6,805 nt of DNA from Bryobacterales bacterium. GTDB taxonomy: Bacteria; Acidobacteriota; Terriglobia; Bryobacterales; Bryobacteraceae. Each line of letters begins with the position of its first letter. Position 1 is the stretch's first letter. Positions 1-5,935 of this stretch are shown here, one piece after another. The position numbers were made by a program, and so were the translations under genes. The notes under the pieces are model-generated. The model did not search any database, had not been told where the DNA came from, and saw only the letters and a program-made list of their open reading frames with translations. The stretch lies in NCBI GenBank assembly GCA_003517725.1, contig DOZZ01000012.1, positions 920 to 7,724 on the forward strand. The letters run 5' to 3'.

Positions 1-102
1 CACCTCGTGGACCAGGTGCAGGTCAATATAGAGCAGCGTGGGTGTTCCCGGCTGCTGTTGCACCACGTGGGAATCCCACACCTTTTCAATGAGGGTCTTC
101 AT
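1..102 (-). CDS. leuC: 3-isopropylmalate dehydratase large subunit, N-terminal fragment (cut by window edge)
   Basis: This is the start of the large subunit of isopropylmalate isomerase, the [4Fe-4S] aconitase-type enzyme that with LeuD converts 2-isopropylmalate to 3-isopropylmalate in leucine synthesis. Only 34 codons lie in the window, reading from ATG at 102-100 to the edge with no stop. The visible residues [14 protein letters not shown] and [12 protein letters not shown] match the LeuC N-terminus, where a T-L-x-E-K-x-x-D-x-H-V start and an L-Y-I-D-x-H-L-V-H-E-V block are characteristic. The cluster cysteines and active site would lie outside the window. The gene starts 6 nt after the leuB stop on the same strand, so the two are almost certainly co-transcribed. 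The region before its ATG is A/T-rich and has only a weak Shine-Dalgarno candidate, which suggests it relies on coupling to leuB translation (inference). Confidence 0.9.
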   Translation of the reverse strand, partial: MKTLIEKVWDSHVVQQQPGTPTLLYIDLHLVHEV

Positions 103-108
103 AAGTTT

Positions 109-1191
109 TTAAATTGCTTCAAGAATTGCGTCGCCTACCTGGCTGGTGGTGGAGGGTGTACCGGCGGGCTTCAGATCCGCGGTCACACGGCCACTGTTCA
201 ACACCGCTTCGATGGCGCGGTTCACTGCCGCCGCTTCTTCGCGCAGGCCGAAACTGTATTCGAGCATGGCCGCCACCGAACCGATGGCGCCCAAAGGATT
301 AGCCTTATTCTGGCCCGCGATATCGGGGGCCGATCCATGCACCGGTTCATACAGGCCCACCCACACGCCATCGGTCTTCTTCGCGCCGATGGAGGCCGAG
401 GGCAGCATACCGATGGAGCCCGTCAGCACCGCGCCTTCGTCGCTGAGAATGTCGCCAAACAGATTTTCAGTCAGCACCACGTCGAAGCGCTTGGGGTTGA
501 GCACCAGTTGCATGGCGCAGTTATCCACCAGCATATGATCGAGGCTCACGCCGGGATAGCCTTGCGCCACCTCAGTCACGACGCGCCGCCACAGCTGCGA
601 ATTCTCGAGCACATTGGACTTGTCGACCGACGTGACTTTCCTGCGCCGTGCCTGGGCCAGCGAAAAGGCCATGTGCGTAACGCGTTCGATCTCCGGGACC
701 GTGTAGGTCATGGTGTTGACGGCGCGGGCTGAGGCGCCTTCGCCAGAAATGCCGCGCGGCGTACCGTAGTAAATACCGCCCGTCAATTCGCGCACGATGA
801 TCATGTCGGCGCCATCGACCAGATGGTTTTTCAAAGGCGACGCATCGAGCAGCGCGGCGTACGTTCTGACCGGCCGCAGGTTGGCATAGACGCCCAGCGC
901 CTGGCGGATGCCGAGCAGCCCTCGCTCGGGCCGGCGCTCGGGCGGCGCATTATCGAACTCGGGCAGGCCCACGGCGCCCAGCAATGTGGCGTCGGCCGCC
1001 AGCGCCAGGGCCCGCGTTTCATCGGGAAACGGCCCGCCGGTGCGATGGATGGCGATACCGCCCAGCAGCCCTTCGGATAGCGCGAGCGAGTGCTTCCAGC
1101 GTTGCGCCACGTGCCGCAACACCTTGACTGCTTCGCCGGTTACTTCCGTTCCAATACCGTCGCCCGGCAGGACCAGCACCTGCAAATTCAA
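109..1191 (-). CDS. leuB: 3-isopropylmalate dehydrogenase
   Basis: This cytoplasmic enzyme oxidatively decarboxylates 3-isopropylmalate with NAD+ in leucine synthesis. The 360-residue product has the usual family length. Visible signatures are LPGDGIG near residues 8-14, the substrate arginines in GIRQALG (R96), ANLRPVR (R106) and VRELTGG (R134), Y141, K191 in SVDKSN, D223 in LVDNCAMQL, and the metal-binding aspartates D247 and D251 in NLFGDILSD. The NAD-binding block GLYEPVHGSAPDIAGQ starts at 279. Isocitrate and tartrate dehydrogenases are relatives, but the NAD block, the length and the adjacent leuC favour LeuB. The start is TTG at 1191-1189: an in-frame stop lies at 1215-1213, no ATG lies between, and GAGG at 1203-1200 sits 8 nt upstream. 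A second TTG two codons later is possible but more distant from GAGG. The start overlaps the stop of a 13-codon ORF as TTGA. The usual GDGIGPE reads GDGIGTE here. Confidence 0.96.
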   Translation of the reverse strand: MNLQVLVLPGDGIGTEVTGEAVKVLRHVAQRWKHSLALSEGLLGGIAIHRTGGPFPDETRALALAADATLLGAVGLPEFDNAPPERRPERGLLGIRQALGVYANLRPVRTYAALLDASPLKNHLVDGADMIIVRELTGGIYYGTPRGISGEGASARAVNTMTYTVPEIERVTHMAFSLAQARRRKVTSVDKSNVLENSQLWRRVVTEVAQGYPGVSLDHMLVDNCAMQLVLNPKRFDVVLTENLFGDILSDEGAVLTGSIGMLPSASIGAKKTDGVWVGLYEPVHGSAPDIAGQNKANPLGAIGSVAAMLEYSFGLREEAAAVNRAIEAVLNSGRVTADLKPAGTPSTTSQVGDAILEAI

Positions 1192-1229
1192 ACGAGCAAC
1201 CTCGCGGCAAACTCACGCAGAAATATCAT
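1188..1229 (-). CDS. Possible 13-codon upstream ORF overlapping the leuB start
   Basis: ATG at 1229-1227 opens a short frame reading MIFLREFAARLLV and ending in TGA at 1190-1188. Its stop overlaps the TTG start of leuB in the four bases TTGA, an arrangement typical of translational coupling. The frame contains the GAGG that serves leuB. Three of the 13 codons are leucine (CTG, TTG, CTC), two of them adjacent, which could hint at a leucine leader peptide. There is no run of four leucine codons as in the enterobacterial leu leader, no good Shine-Dalgarno before its ATG and no obvious terminator hairpin after it. It may equally be a chance ORF in the 5' leader. Confidence 0.25.
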   Translation of the reverse strand: MIFLREFAARLLV

Positions 1230-1305
1230 GGGTGGATTTCTTTATGGTAACCCAACCTGAGAACTTGGGCGGCACGCCGGCACTCACCAACTGTAAGGGA
1301 GCAGG
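1192..1305. other. leuB-recA divergent intergenic region
   Basis: This 114-nt spacer must hold the promoters for both leuB (minus) and recA (plus). For recA the best -10 look-alikes are TATCAT at 1224-1229 (five of six consensus bases) and TATGGT at 1243-1248, neither with a convincing -35 at proper distance. CCCAA at 1251-1255 and TTGGG at 1265-1269 form a 5-bp inverted repeat around 9 bases and could be an operator. No E. coli-type (CTGT-N8-ACAG), Bacillus-type (GAAC-N4-GTTC) or alphaproteobacterial (GTTC-N7-GTTC) SOS box is visible. I cannot place either promoter with confidence. Confidence 0.4.
1295..1301 (+). promoter_or_regulatory. recA ribosome binding site
   Basis: AAGGGAG lies 4 nt before the ATG at 1306-1308. 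It is a strong purine-rich Shine-Dalgarno with slightly short spacing. It supports this ATG as the recA start. Confidence 0.75.
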
Positions 1306-2331
1306 ATGGACACTCGCGAGAAGCAGAACGCAATCGACCGGGCCCTGGTTCAGATGGACAAGCAGTTCGGCAAAGGCGCGGTGATCCGGCTGGGCTCCGA
1401 TGCGGTGGTGCCGGTGACGGTGATCTCCTCCGGCACTATTTCGATCGACGCGGCGCTGGGGGTCGGGGGATTTCCCCGGGGCCGCGTGGTTGAAATCTAT
1501 GGGCCCGAAAGCTCGGGCAAAACTACGCTCACGCTGCAGGTGATCGCGCAGGCTCAGAAGGCCGGGGGCACGGCCGCGTTTATCGACGCGGAACATGCGC
1601 TCGACCCGACCTACGCCAGGAAGTTGGGCGTCGACATCGACAATCTGCTGGTCTCGCAGCCGGATCACGGCGAACAGGCGTTGGAGATTGTGGCGGCGCT
1701 GGTGCAGTCGGGCGCGGTCGACGTCATCGTGATCGACTCAGTGGCGGCACTGGTGCCCAAGGCGGAACTTGAAGGCGAGATGGGCGACAGCCACATGGGC
1801 CTGCACGCGCGGCTGATGTCGCAGGCGCTGCGCAAGCTGACCGGCATGGTCTCGCGCACCAATACGCTGCTGATCTTCATCAATCAGTTGCGCGAGAAGA
1901 TCGGCGTGGTCTTCGGCAATCCCGAAACCACTACCGGCGGGCGCGCGCTGAAGTTTTACGCCTCCGTGCGTGCCGAGATAAGGCGCATTGGCGCGATCAA
2001 AGATGGCGAAGTCACGATTGGCAACCGGACGCGCGTCAAAGTGGTGAAGAACAAAGTGGCGTCACCTTTTCGCGAGGCCGAGTTCGACATCCTCTATGGC
2101 GAAGGTACGTCGCGCGAGGGCGATCTGCTGGACACTGGCGTGTTGCAGAACGTCGTCGAGAAGAGCGGCTCGTGGTTCAGCTATAAGGGCGAGCGCATCG
2201 GGCAAGGCCGCGAGAACGCGCGGACTTTTCTCAAGGCTAACCCGCTGATGACGACGCAAATCGACCGCGAGTTGCGGGTTGTTCTGAAGCTGACGGCGCT
2301 CGAAGTAGCGATGAACGGAGCCGCGAAGTAG
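1306..2331 (+). CDS. recA: Recombinase RecA
   Basis: RecA forms ATP-dependent filaments on single-stranded DNA, catalyses homologous pairing and strand exchange, and stimulates LexA self-cleavage in the SOS response. The 341-residue product aligns with E. coli RecA without gaps through the core: Walker A GPESSGKT at 66-73, catalytic E96 in FIDAEHALD, Walker [11 protein letters not shown] at 140-149 with D144, loop L1 [10 protein letters not shown] at 156-165, Q194 in FINQ, and loop L2 ending in GNPETTTGG. The motif [12 protein letters not shown] follows at 244-255, then the C-terminal domain. The L2 sequence reads REKIGVVFG, with V202 where E. coli has Met. The protein ends [18 protein letters not shown], with no acidic tail of the kind seen at the end of E. 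coli RecA (353 residues). The ATG is supported by AAGGGAG. It is monocistronic here, with recX not seen downstream, and the neighbours are functionally unrelated. Confidence 0.97.
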   Translation: MDTREKQNAIDRALVQMDKQFGKGAVIRLGSDAVVPVTVISSGTISIDAALGVGGFPRGRVVEIYGPESSGKTTLTLQVIAQAQKAGGTAAFIDAEHALDPTYARKLGVDIDNLLVSQPDHGEQALEIVAALVQSGAVDVIVIDSVAALVPKAELEGEMGDSHMGLHARLMSQALRKLTGMVSRTNTLLIFINQLREKIGVVFGNPETTTGGRALKFYASVRAEIRRIGAIKDGEVTIGNRTRVKVVKNKVASPFREAEFDILYGEGTSREGDLLDTGVLQNVVEKSGSWFSYKGERIGQGRENARTFLKANPLMTTQIDRELRVVLKLTALEVAMNGAAK

Positions 2332-2337
2332 TCTGGT

Positions 2338-3297
2338 TTAGATCGGATGCTCCGCGCGGAACTTTTCGATCTCGGCGAGCTCGGCTTCGCTGAGCCGGAA
2401 GTCCGCGGCTCCGATGACGCCGTCCACCTGCTGCGGCGAGCGCATGCCCACAATGGCGGCTGTGACGGCGGGGTGCCGCAGCGTCCAGGCAATGGCCACC
2501 TCTCCGGCCGACTTGCCGTGCGCCGAGCCGATTTTCTTCAGCAGATCGGCTAATTCCAGGTTGCGCGAGAGGCGTGGCTCCAGGAAGTTCAACGCGCGCT
2601 TGCGGAAGTCGTCCTCGGGCATGGCGGCCACGCGTTCTTTGGTCATGCTGCCGGTGAGCAGGCCGGATTTCATGGGCGAATAGACGATCACGCCGATTTG
2701 ACGCTCCTGGCAATACGGCAGGATGTCGTCTTCAATTTCGGGCGAGATCGCCGAGTACGGCGGCTGCAATGACGTGACGGGCGCGATTTTGCGCGCGCGC
2801 TCCAACTGCTCGACGTTGAAATTGGAGACGCCGATAAAGCGCACCTTGCCCTCGGCCTTCAACTCGGCCATCGTGGTCCAGCCTTCTTCGATGTCTTCTT
2901 CCGGTTCGGGCCAGTGGATCTGGTAAAGGTCGATCACGTCCACTTTCAAGCGGCGCAGGCTGGCTTCCACTTCGGCGCGGATGGAATCGCGCTTCAGGCT
3001 CTTGCCGATCTCGCGCTTGTCGTTCCACACGCGTTCACACTTGGTGAACACATAGGGCTTGTTCGGGAGCCCTTCGAGCGCTGCGGCCACGACCTCCTCG
3101 GAGTGTCCCAGTCCGTAGACCGCGGCGGTGTCGATCCAGTTGATCCCCTGGTCCAGTGCATGGCGGATCGCGCCGATGGATTCGCGGTCGTCCTGCGCGC
3201 CCCATCCGAAGGCCCAGTCGCCGCCGCCCATGGCCCAGGCGCCAATGCCGAGCGGAGTAATGTTGAGATCGCTGTTTCCCAGTTGCTTTGTCTGCAT
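2338..3297 (-). CDS. Aldo/keto reductase
   Basis: This is a 319-residue member of the aldo/keto reductase superfamily, NAD(P)H-dependent (beta/alpha)8-barrel enzymes that interconvert carbonyls and alcohols in the cytoplasm. The catalytic tetrad is visible: D56 in WIDTAAVYG, Y61, K86 in VFTKC and H128 in YQIHWPEP. The cofactor side of the barrel shows GVSNFN at 156-161, SLQPPYS, VYSPMKSGLLTG from 205, and the late block AIVGMRSPQQV that binds the cofactor phosphate and adenine in relatives. The GIGAWAMGGGDWAFGWG start and the HSEE motif near 65-68 resemble the AKR11-type bacterial proteins (general stress protein 69/YhdN, IolS). The substrate cannot be read from the sequence. ATG at 3297-3295 has a weak Shine-Dalgarno but is the natural family start. 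Its stop faces recA's stop with 6 nt between. It is divergent from the molybdoenzyme operon, which could share aldehyde or heterocycle metabolism with it (inference only). Confidence 0.93.
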   Translation of the reverse strand: MQTKQLGNSDLNITPLGIGAWAMGGGDWAFGWGAQDDRESIGAIRHALDQGINWIDTAAVYGLGHSEEVVAAALEGLPNKPYVFTKCERVWNDKREIGKSLKRDSIRAEVEASLRRLKVDVIDLYQIHWPEPEEDIEEGWTTMAELKAEGKVRFIGVSNFNVEQLERARKIAPVTSLQPPYSAISPEIEDDILPYCQERQIGVIVYSPMKSGLLTGSMTKERVAAMPEDDFRKRALNFLEPRLSRNLELADLLKKIGSAHGKSAGEVAIAWTLRHPAVTAAIVGMRSPQQVDGVIGAADFRLSEAELAEIEKFRAEHPI

Positions 3298-3322
3298 TTC
3301 AGATTATTGTCTAACACGGTTG

Positions 3323-3365
3323 TGCTGCACGGCATTGCTGCACCCGTCCCGTTAGCCTGCTGCAC
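3323..3365. repeat. Three direct copies of TGCTGCAC
   Basis: TGCTGCAC occurs at 3323-3330, 3336-3343 and 3358-3365, with start-to-start spacings of 13 and 22 nt. Copies one and three extend to TGCTGCACGG, and copy two continues with CC. The first copy with its preceding G forms GTGCTGCAC, a 9-base palindrome around a central T. The location in the middle of a divergent promoter region makes these candidate binding sites for a regulator of one or both genes. The motif is short and GC-rich, so chance recurrence is possible. Confidence 0.45.
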
Positions 3366-3411
3366 GGTGCGTACCCGCCCTAAAACGCCGCTTCATGGCC
3401 CCGGGTCTCGA

Positions 3412-3417
3412 TATACT
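3412..3417 (+). promoter_or_regulatory. Candidate -10 element placing transcription start at the ATG of the molybdoenzyme operon
   Basis: TATACT matches the -10 consensus at five of six positions and is followed by GCGGGT and then ATG at 3424. Transcription from it would begin at or beside the A of the start codon, giving a leaderless mRNA. This fits the absence of a clear Shine-Dalgarno before the ATG (only GCGGGT, directly adjacent). No -35 hexamer is visible 16-18 nt upstream, so the assignment is tentative. Confidence 0.35.
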
Positions 3418-3423
3418 GCGGGT

Positions 3424-3876
3424 ATGGACCTGGTCATCAACGGTGTCCGCCGCACCCTTCGGAGCGACCCGGGACGCCCCCTCCTTTACGTCCTGCGCGA
3501 TGAGCTGAACCTGACCGGAGCCAAGTACGGCTGCGGCGAAGGACAGTGTGGCGCCTGCACCGTGCTGCTCGACGGCGCGCCGGTGCGGTCGTGCCGCACC
3601 ACCCTGCAGGCGGCGCAAGGCAAACAGGTCACGACGATTGAAGCGCTGGAACAGAACGGCCGCCTGCATCCGGTGCAGCAGGCCTTCCTCGATACCGACG
3701 CGCTGCAGTGCGGCTACTGCACCACCGGCATGATCATGAGCGCGGCCGGTCTGTTGAAGAAGAATGCCGATCCCAGCGCCGCTGAAATCAAGTCGGCCCT
3801 GCAGGGAAACATCTGCCGCTGCGGCACATATCCGCGCATTGTCGAAGCGGTCAGAAGGGCGGCCCGCCATGCCTGA
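3424..3876 (+). CDS. [2Fe-2S] iron-sulfur subunit of a molybdenum hydroxylase (IorA/NicA-like)
   Basis: This 150-residue protein is the small electron-transfer subunit of a xanthine oxidase-family enzyme. The N-terminal half is a plant-type ferredoxin fold with cluster ligands C37, C42, C45 (GCGEGQCGAC) and C57. The C-terminal four-helix part binds the second cluster through C96, C99 (LQCGYC) and C131, C133 (CRC). The glutamine before C96 contacts the molybdopterin cofactor in the family. The length is typical of stand-alone small subunits such as isoquinoline 1-oxidoreductase alpha or nicotinate dehydrogenase NicA. ATG at 3424 is chosen because MDLVINGVRR matches the family start; the reading frame is open far upstream to 2914, but that part is antisense to the reductase gene. 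There is no signal peptide, so export would rely on the Tat signal of its partner. Its end overlaps the next gene by 8 nt (ATGCCTGA). The substrate is unknown. Confidence 0.93.
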   Translation: MDLVINGVRRTLRSDPGRPLLYVLRDELNLTGAKYGCGEGQCGACTVLLDGAPVRSCRTTLQAAQGKQVTTIEALEQNGRLHPVQQAFLDTDALQCGYCTTGMIMSAAGLLKKNADPSAAEIKSALQGNICRCGTYPRIVEAVRRAARHA

Positions 3877-5935
3877 AATCGAACGCTACGAGCTGCATGC
3901 CGGTCCGGCCTACGTTTTCGCGCCCGACCGCCGCGATTTCTTCAAGCTCCTCGGCGGCGGACTGGTGGTCCTGCTGGCTCTACGCACCGAAGCCCAAGGG
4001 CAGGAATCAGGGCGGGGCGGACGCGCCGACCGAGGCCGCCCGCGGGAGATCGGCGCCTGGCTGCATATCTCGGAATTGGGTGCGGTCACCGTTTATACCG
4101 GCAAAGTCGAGATGGGGCAGAACATCCGAACCTCGCTGACCCAGGCCGTAGCGGACGAACTGCATACCAGCCCGGCGCGCATTGAGCTGGTGATGGGCGA
4201 CACCATGCTGACGCCGTTCGATCGGGGCACCTTCGGCAGCAGGACCACGCCGGACATGGCGCCGCAGCTGCGTCAAGTAGCGGCCGCCGCGCGCGAAATG
4301 CTGATCGGCCTGGCCGCTGCTAAATGGCAAGCCGATCGAACCGTGCTGGCGGCGGAGGATGGACATGTCCGCAACACGGTCTCCGGCGCATCGCTCACGT
4401 TTGGAGAATTGACCAAAGGGCAAAAGCTAACGACGACGATCACGCCCGATGCGCGCGTCACACCGGCAAGCGAATGGAAGATCGCGGGTCACGATATGCG
4501 CAAGGTGAACGCCCGCTCCATCGTCACGGGCCAGCAAAAGTTCACGTCCGACATGGCGCTGCCCGGCATGTTGCACGGCCGCGTCGTCCGGCCCAACTCG
4601 TTTAAGGCGCAATTAATATCCGCCGACATCAAGCCGGCCGAACAGATGCCGGGCGTCGTGGTGGTGCGCGATGGTGACTTTATCGGCGTCGCTTGTGACG
4701 ATTCCGCCAGGCTGCGGCCCGCCACGGAAGCTATTAAAGCCGAGTGGAAAACGGTTCCGCAGACTAACTCGCGCGAGTTATATGCCTGGCTGAAATCGCA
4801 CGCCGGCGCACCCGTGGAATGGAAGCCGATCGAGGCTGACGTGCACGCCGAGGCCAGTTACAACGTGGCCTATATCGCGCATACTCCGCTCGAGCCGCGC
4901 TGCGCCGTGGCGCAATGGGAAGGCGACCGGCTGACGGTCTGGACCGGCACACAGGTCCCGTTCGGCGTGCGCACCGAGCTGGCCGAAGCGTTCGGTCTCC
5001 CCGAGGCCAACGTTCGCGTGGTGGTGCCACCTACCGGCTCCGCCTACGGGGGCAAGCACACCGGAGAATGCGCGGTGGAAGCGGCGCGGCTCGCCAAGGC
5101 GGCGGGAAAGCCCGTGAAGCTGCAGTGGACCCGCGAAGAAGAGTTCACCTGGGCTTACTTCCGCCCCGCCGGCGTGATCGACGTTCGCAGCGGCGCGCTG
5201 AAGAGCGGCGCCATCACGGGTTGGCAATTTCATAACTACAATTCCGGTGGATCCGGCATTCGCAGCCCCTATAACATCCCGAATCAGATCGCCGAGTTTC
5301 ACGCATCCGACTCCCCATTGCGCCAGGGCTCGTACCGCGGGCTGGCGGCCAGCGCCAACCACTTCGCGCGCGAATCGCACATGGACGAACTGGCGCACGC
5401 AGCCGGCATCGAGCCCGTTTCGTTCCGCATGAAAAATGCGAGCGACCCAAGACTGCGCGCCGTAATCGAGGCTTCTACTGAACGCTTTCGGTGGGGGCGG
5501 ACCAAGCACCGCGCCGGCCAGGGCTTCGGCGTGATGGCGGGCTTTGAAAAGGGCGGCTATGTTTCGGCCTGCATGGAACTCACGGTCATCAATAACAAGG
5601 TGCGGATCGATCGCGTGGTCCAGTCATTTGAATGCGGCGCGATTGTCAATCCCGATCAGCTGAAGAACCAAATCGTGGGCGCCATCATGATGGCCATCGG
5701 CGGTGCGCTCTCCGAGTCAATCGAGTTTGAGGATGGACGCATCCTGAATCCGCGTCTATCGCAGTACCGTGTGCCGCGCTTCAGCGACATGCCCGAAATC
5801 GACGTCGTGCTGGTGGATCGCAAGGATCTCCCCTCGGCCGGTGCCGGCGAAACCCCCATCGTGGCGATCGCCCCCGCGGTCGCCAACGCTATCTTCGATG
5901 CGACCGGCAAGAGATTGCGCTCCATGCCCTTATAA
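3869..5935 (+). CDS. Molybdopterin-binding catalytic subunit of a molybdenum hydroxylase (IorB/NicB-like), Tat-exported
   Basis: This 688-residue protein is the large subunit of a xanthine oxidase-family enzyme that hydroxylates a heterocycle or oxidises an aldehyde with water as oxygen source. A Tat signal is visible: RRDFFK at 21-26 and a hydrophobic stretch LLGGGLVVLLAL at 27-38, ending near AQGQ. Domain marks follow in order: VYTGKVEMGQ at 75-84, VMGDTMLTPFDRGTFGSRTT at 108-127, the a/b-hammerhead region around 210-300, HTPLEPRCAV at 338-347, PPTGSAYGGKH at 387-397, SYRGLAASANHFARESHMDE at 488-507, and SAGAGETPIVAIAPA at 656-670, where E661 is the expected catalytic base. It resembles isoquinoline 1-oxidoreductase beta and nicotinate dehydrogenase NicB; the exact substrate cannot be read. 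ATG at 3869 is chosen over upstream open frame because it overlaps the previous stop, has AAGGG at 3855-3859 and gives the family N-terminus. No FAD subunit is adjacent, so a cytochrome or similar acceptor is likely (inference). Confidence 0.93.
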   Translation: MPEIERYELHAGPAYVFAPDRRDFFKLLGGGLVVLLALRTEAQGQESGRGGRADRGRPREIGAWLHISELGAVTVYTGKVEMGQNIRTSLTQAVADELHTSPARIELVMGDTMLTPFDRGTFGSRTTPDMAPQLRQVAAAAREMLIGLAAAKWQADRTVLAAEDGHVRNTVSGASLTFGELTKGQKLTTTITPDARVTPASEWKIAGHDMRKVNARSIVTGQQKFTSDMALPGMLHGRVVRPNSFKAQLISADIKPAEQMPGVVVVRDGDFIGVACDDSARLRPATEAIKAEWKTVPQTNSRELYAWLKSHAGAPVEWKPIEADVHAEASYNVAYIAHTPLEPRCAVAQWEGDRLTVWTGTQVPFGVRTELAEAFGLPEANVRVVVPPTGSAYGGKHTGECAVEAARLAKAAGKPVKLQWTREEEFTWAYFRPAGVIDVRSGALKSGAITGWQFHNYNSGGSGIRSPYNIPNQIAEFHASDSPLRQGSYRGLAASANHFARESHMDELAHAAGIEPVSFRMKNASDPRLRAVIEASTERFRWGRTKHRAGQGFGVMAGFEKGGYVSACMELTVINNKVRIDRVVQSFECGAIVNPDQLKNQIVGAIMMAIGGALSESIEFEDGRILNPRLSQYRVPRFSDMPEIDVVLVDRKDLPSAGAGETPIVAIAPAVANAIFDATGKRLRSMPL

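Larger units (their letters stand above)
3298..3423. other. Divergent intergenic region between the aldo/keto reductase and the molybdoenzyme operon
   Basis: This 126-nt spacer separates two divergent starts and must contain both promoters. On the minus strand AATAAT (3308-3303) lies a few bases before the reductase ATG and could be a -10 element, but no -35 is recognisable. On the plus strand TATACT (3412-3417) lies 6 nt before the operon's ATG. Between them lie three direct copies of TGCTGCAC, listed separately. No RNA gene or further ORF is evident. Confidence 0.5.

Noticed and set aside
7..732. Plus-strand frame of 241 codons opposite leuB and leuC
   Set aside because: It is antisense to leuB and the leuC start, which both match their families throughout; the predicted protein is full of His and Arg and resembles nothing.
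1251..1269. CCCAA-N9-TTGGG as a LexA box
   Set aside because: It matches no known LexA consensus; kept only as a possible symmetric element in the intergenic entry.
2351..2360. Palindrome TCCGCGCGGA as a terminator for recA
   Set aside because: It has no loop and is not followed by a usable T-run at proper spacing (only TTTT further on). It also lies inside the reductase coding sequence.
2914..3423. Upstream extension of the iron-sulfur subunit's reading frame
   Set aside because: The extension runs antisense through the aldo/keto reductase gene. The family N-terminus begins exactly at ATG 3424.
3764..3868. Upstream in-frame start for the molybdopterin subunit
   Set aside because: The extra 35 residues are an out-of-frame reading of the iron-sulfur gene, and ATG at 3869 has a Shine-Dalgarno and yields the expected Tat-signal N-terminus.
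4778..5509. Long antisense frame of 243 codons opposite the molybdopterin subunit
   Set aside because: It lies entirely within a gene with clear family motifs on the other strand, its translation is rich in Arg, Ala and Gly with no recognisable domain, and GC-rich coding sequence commonly gives such open antisense frames.
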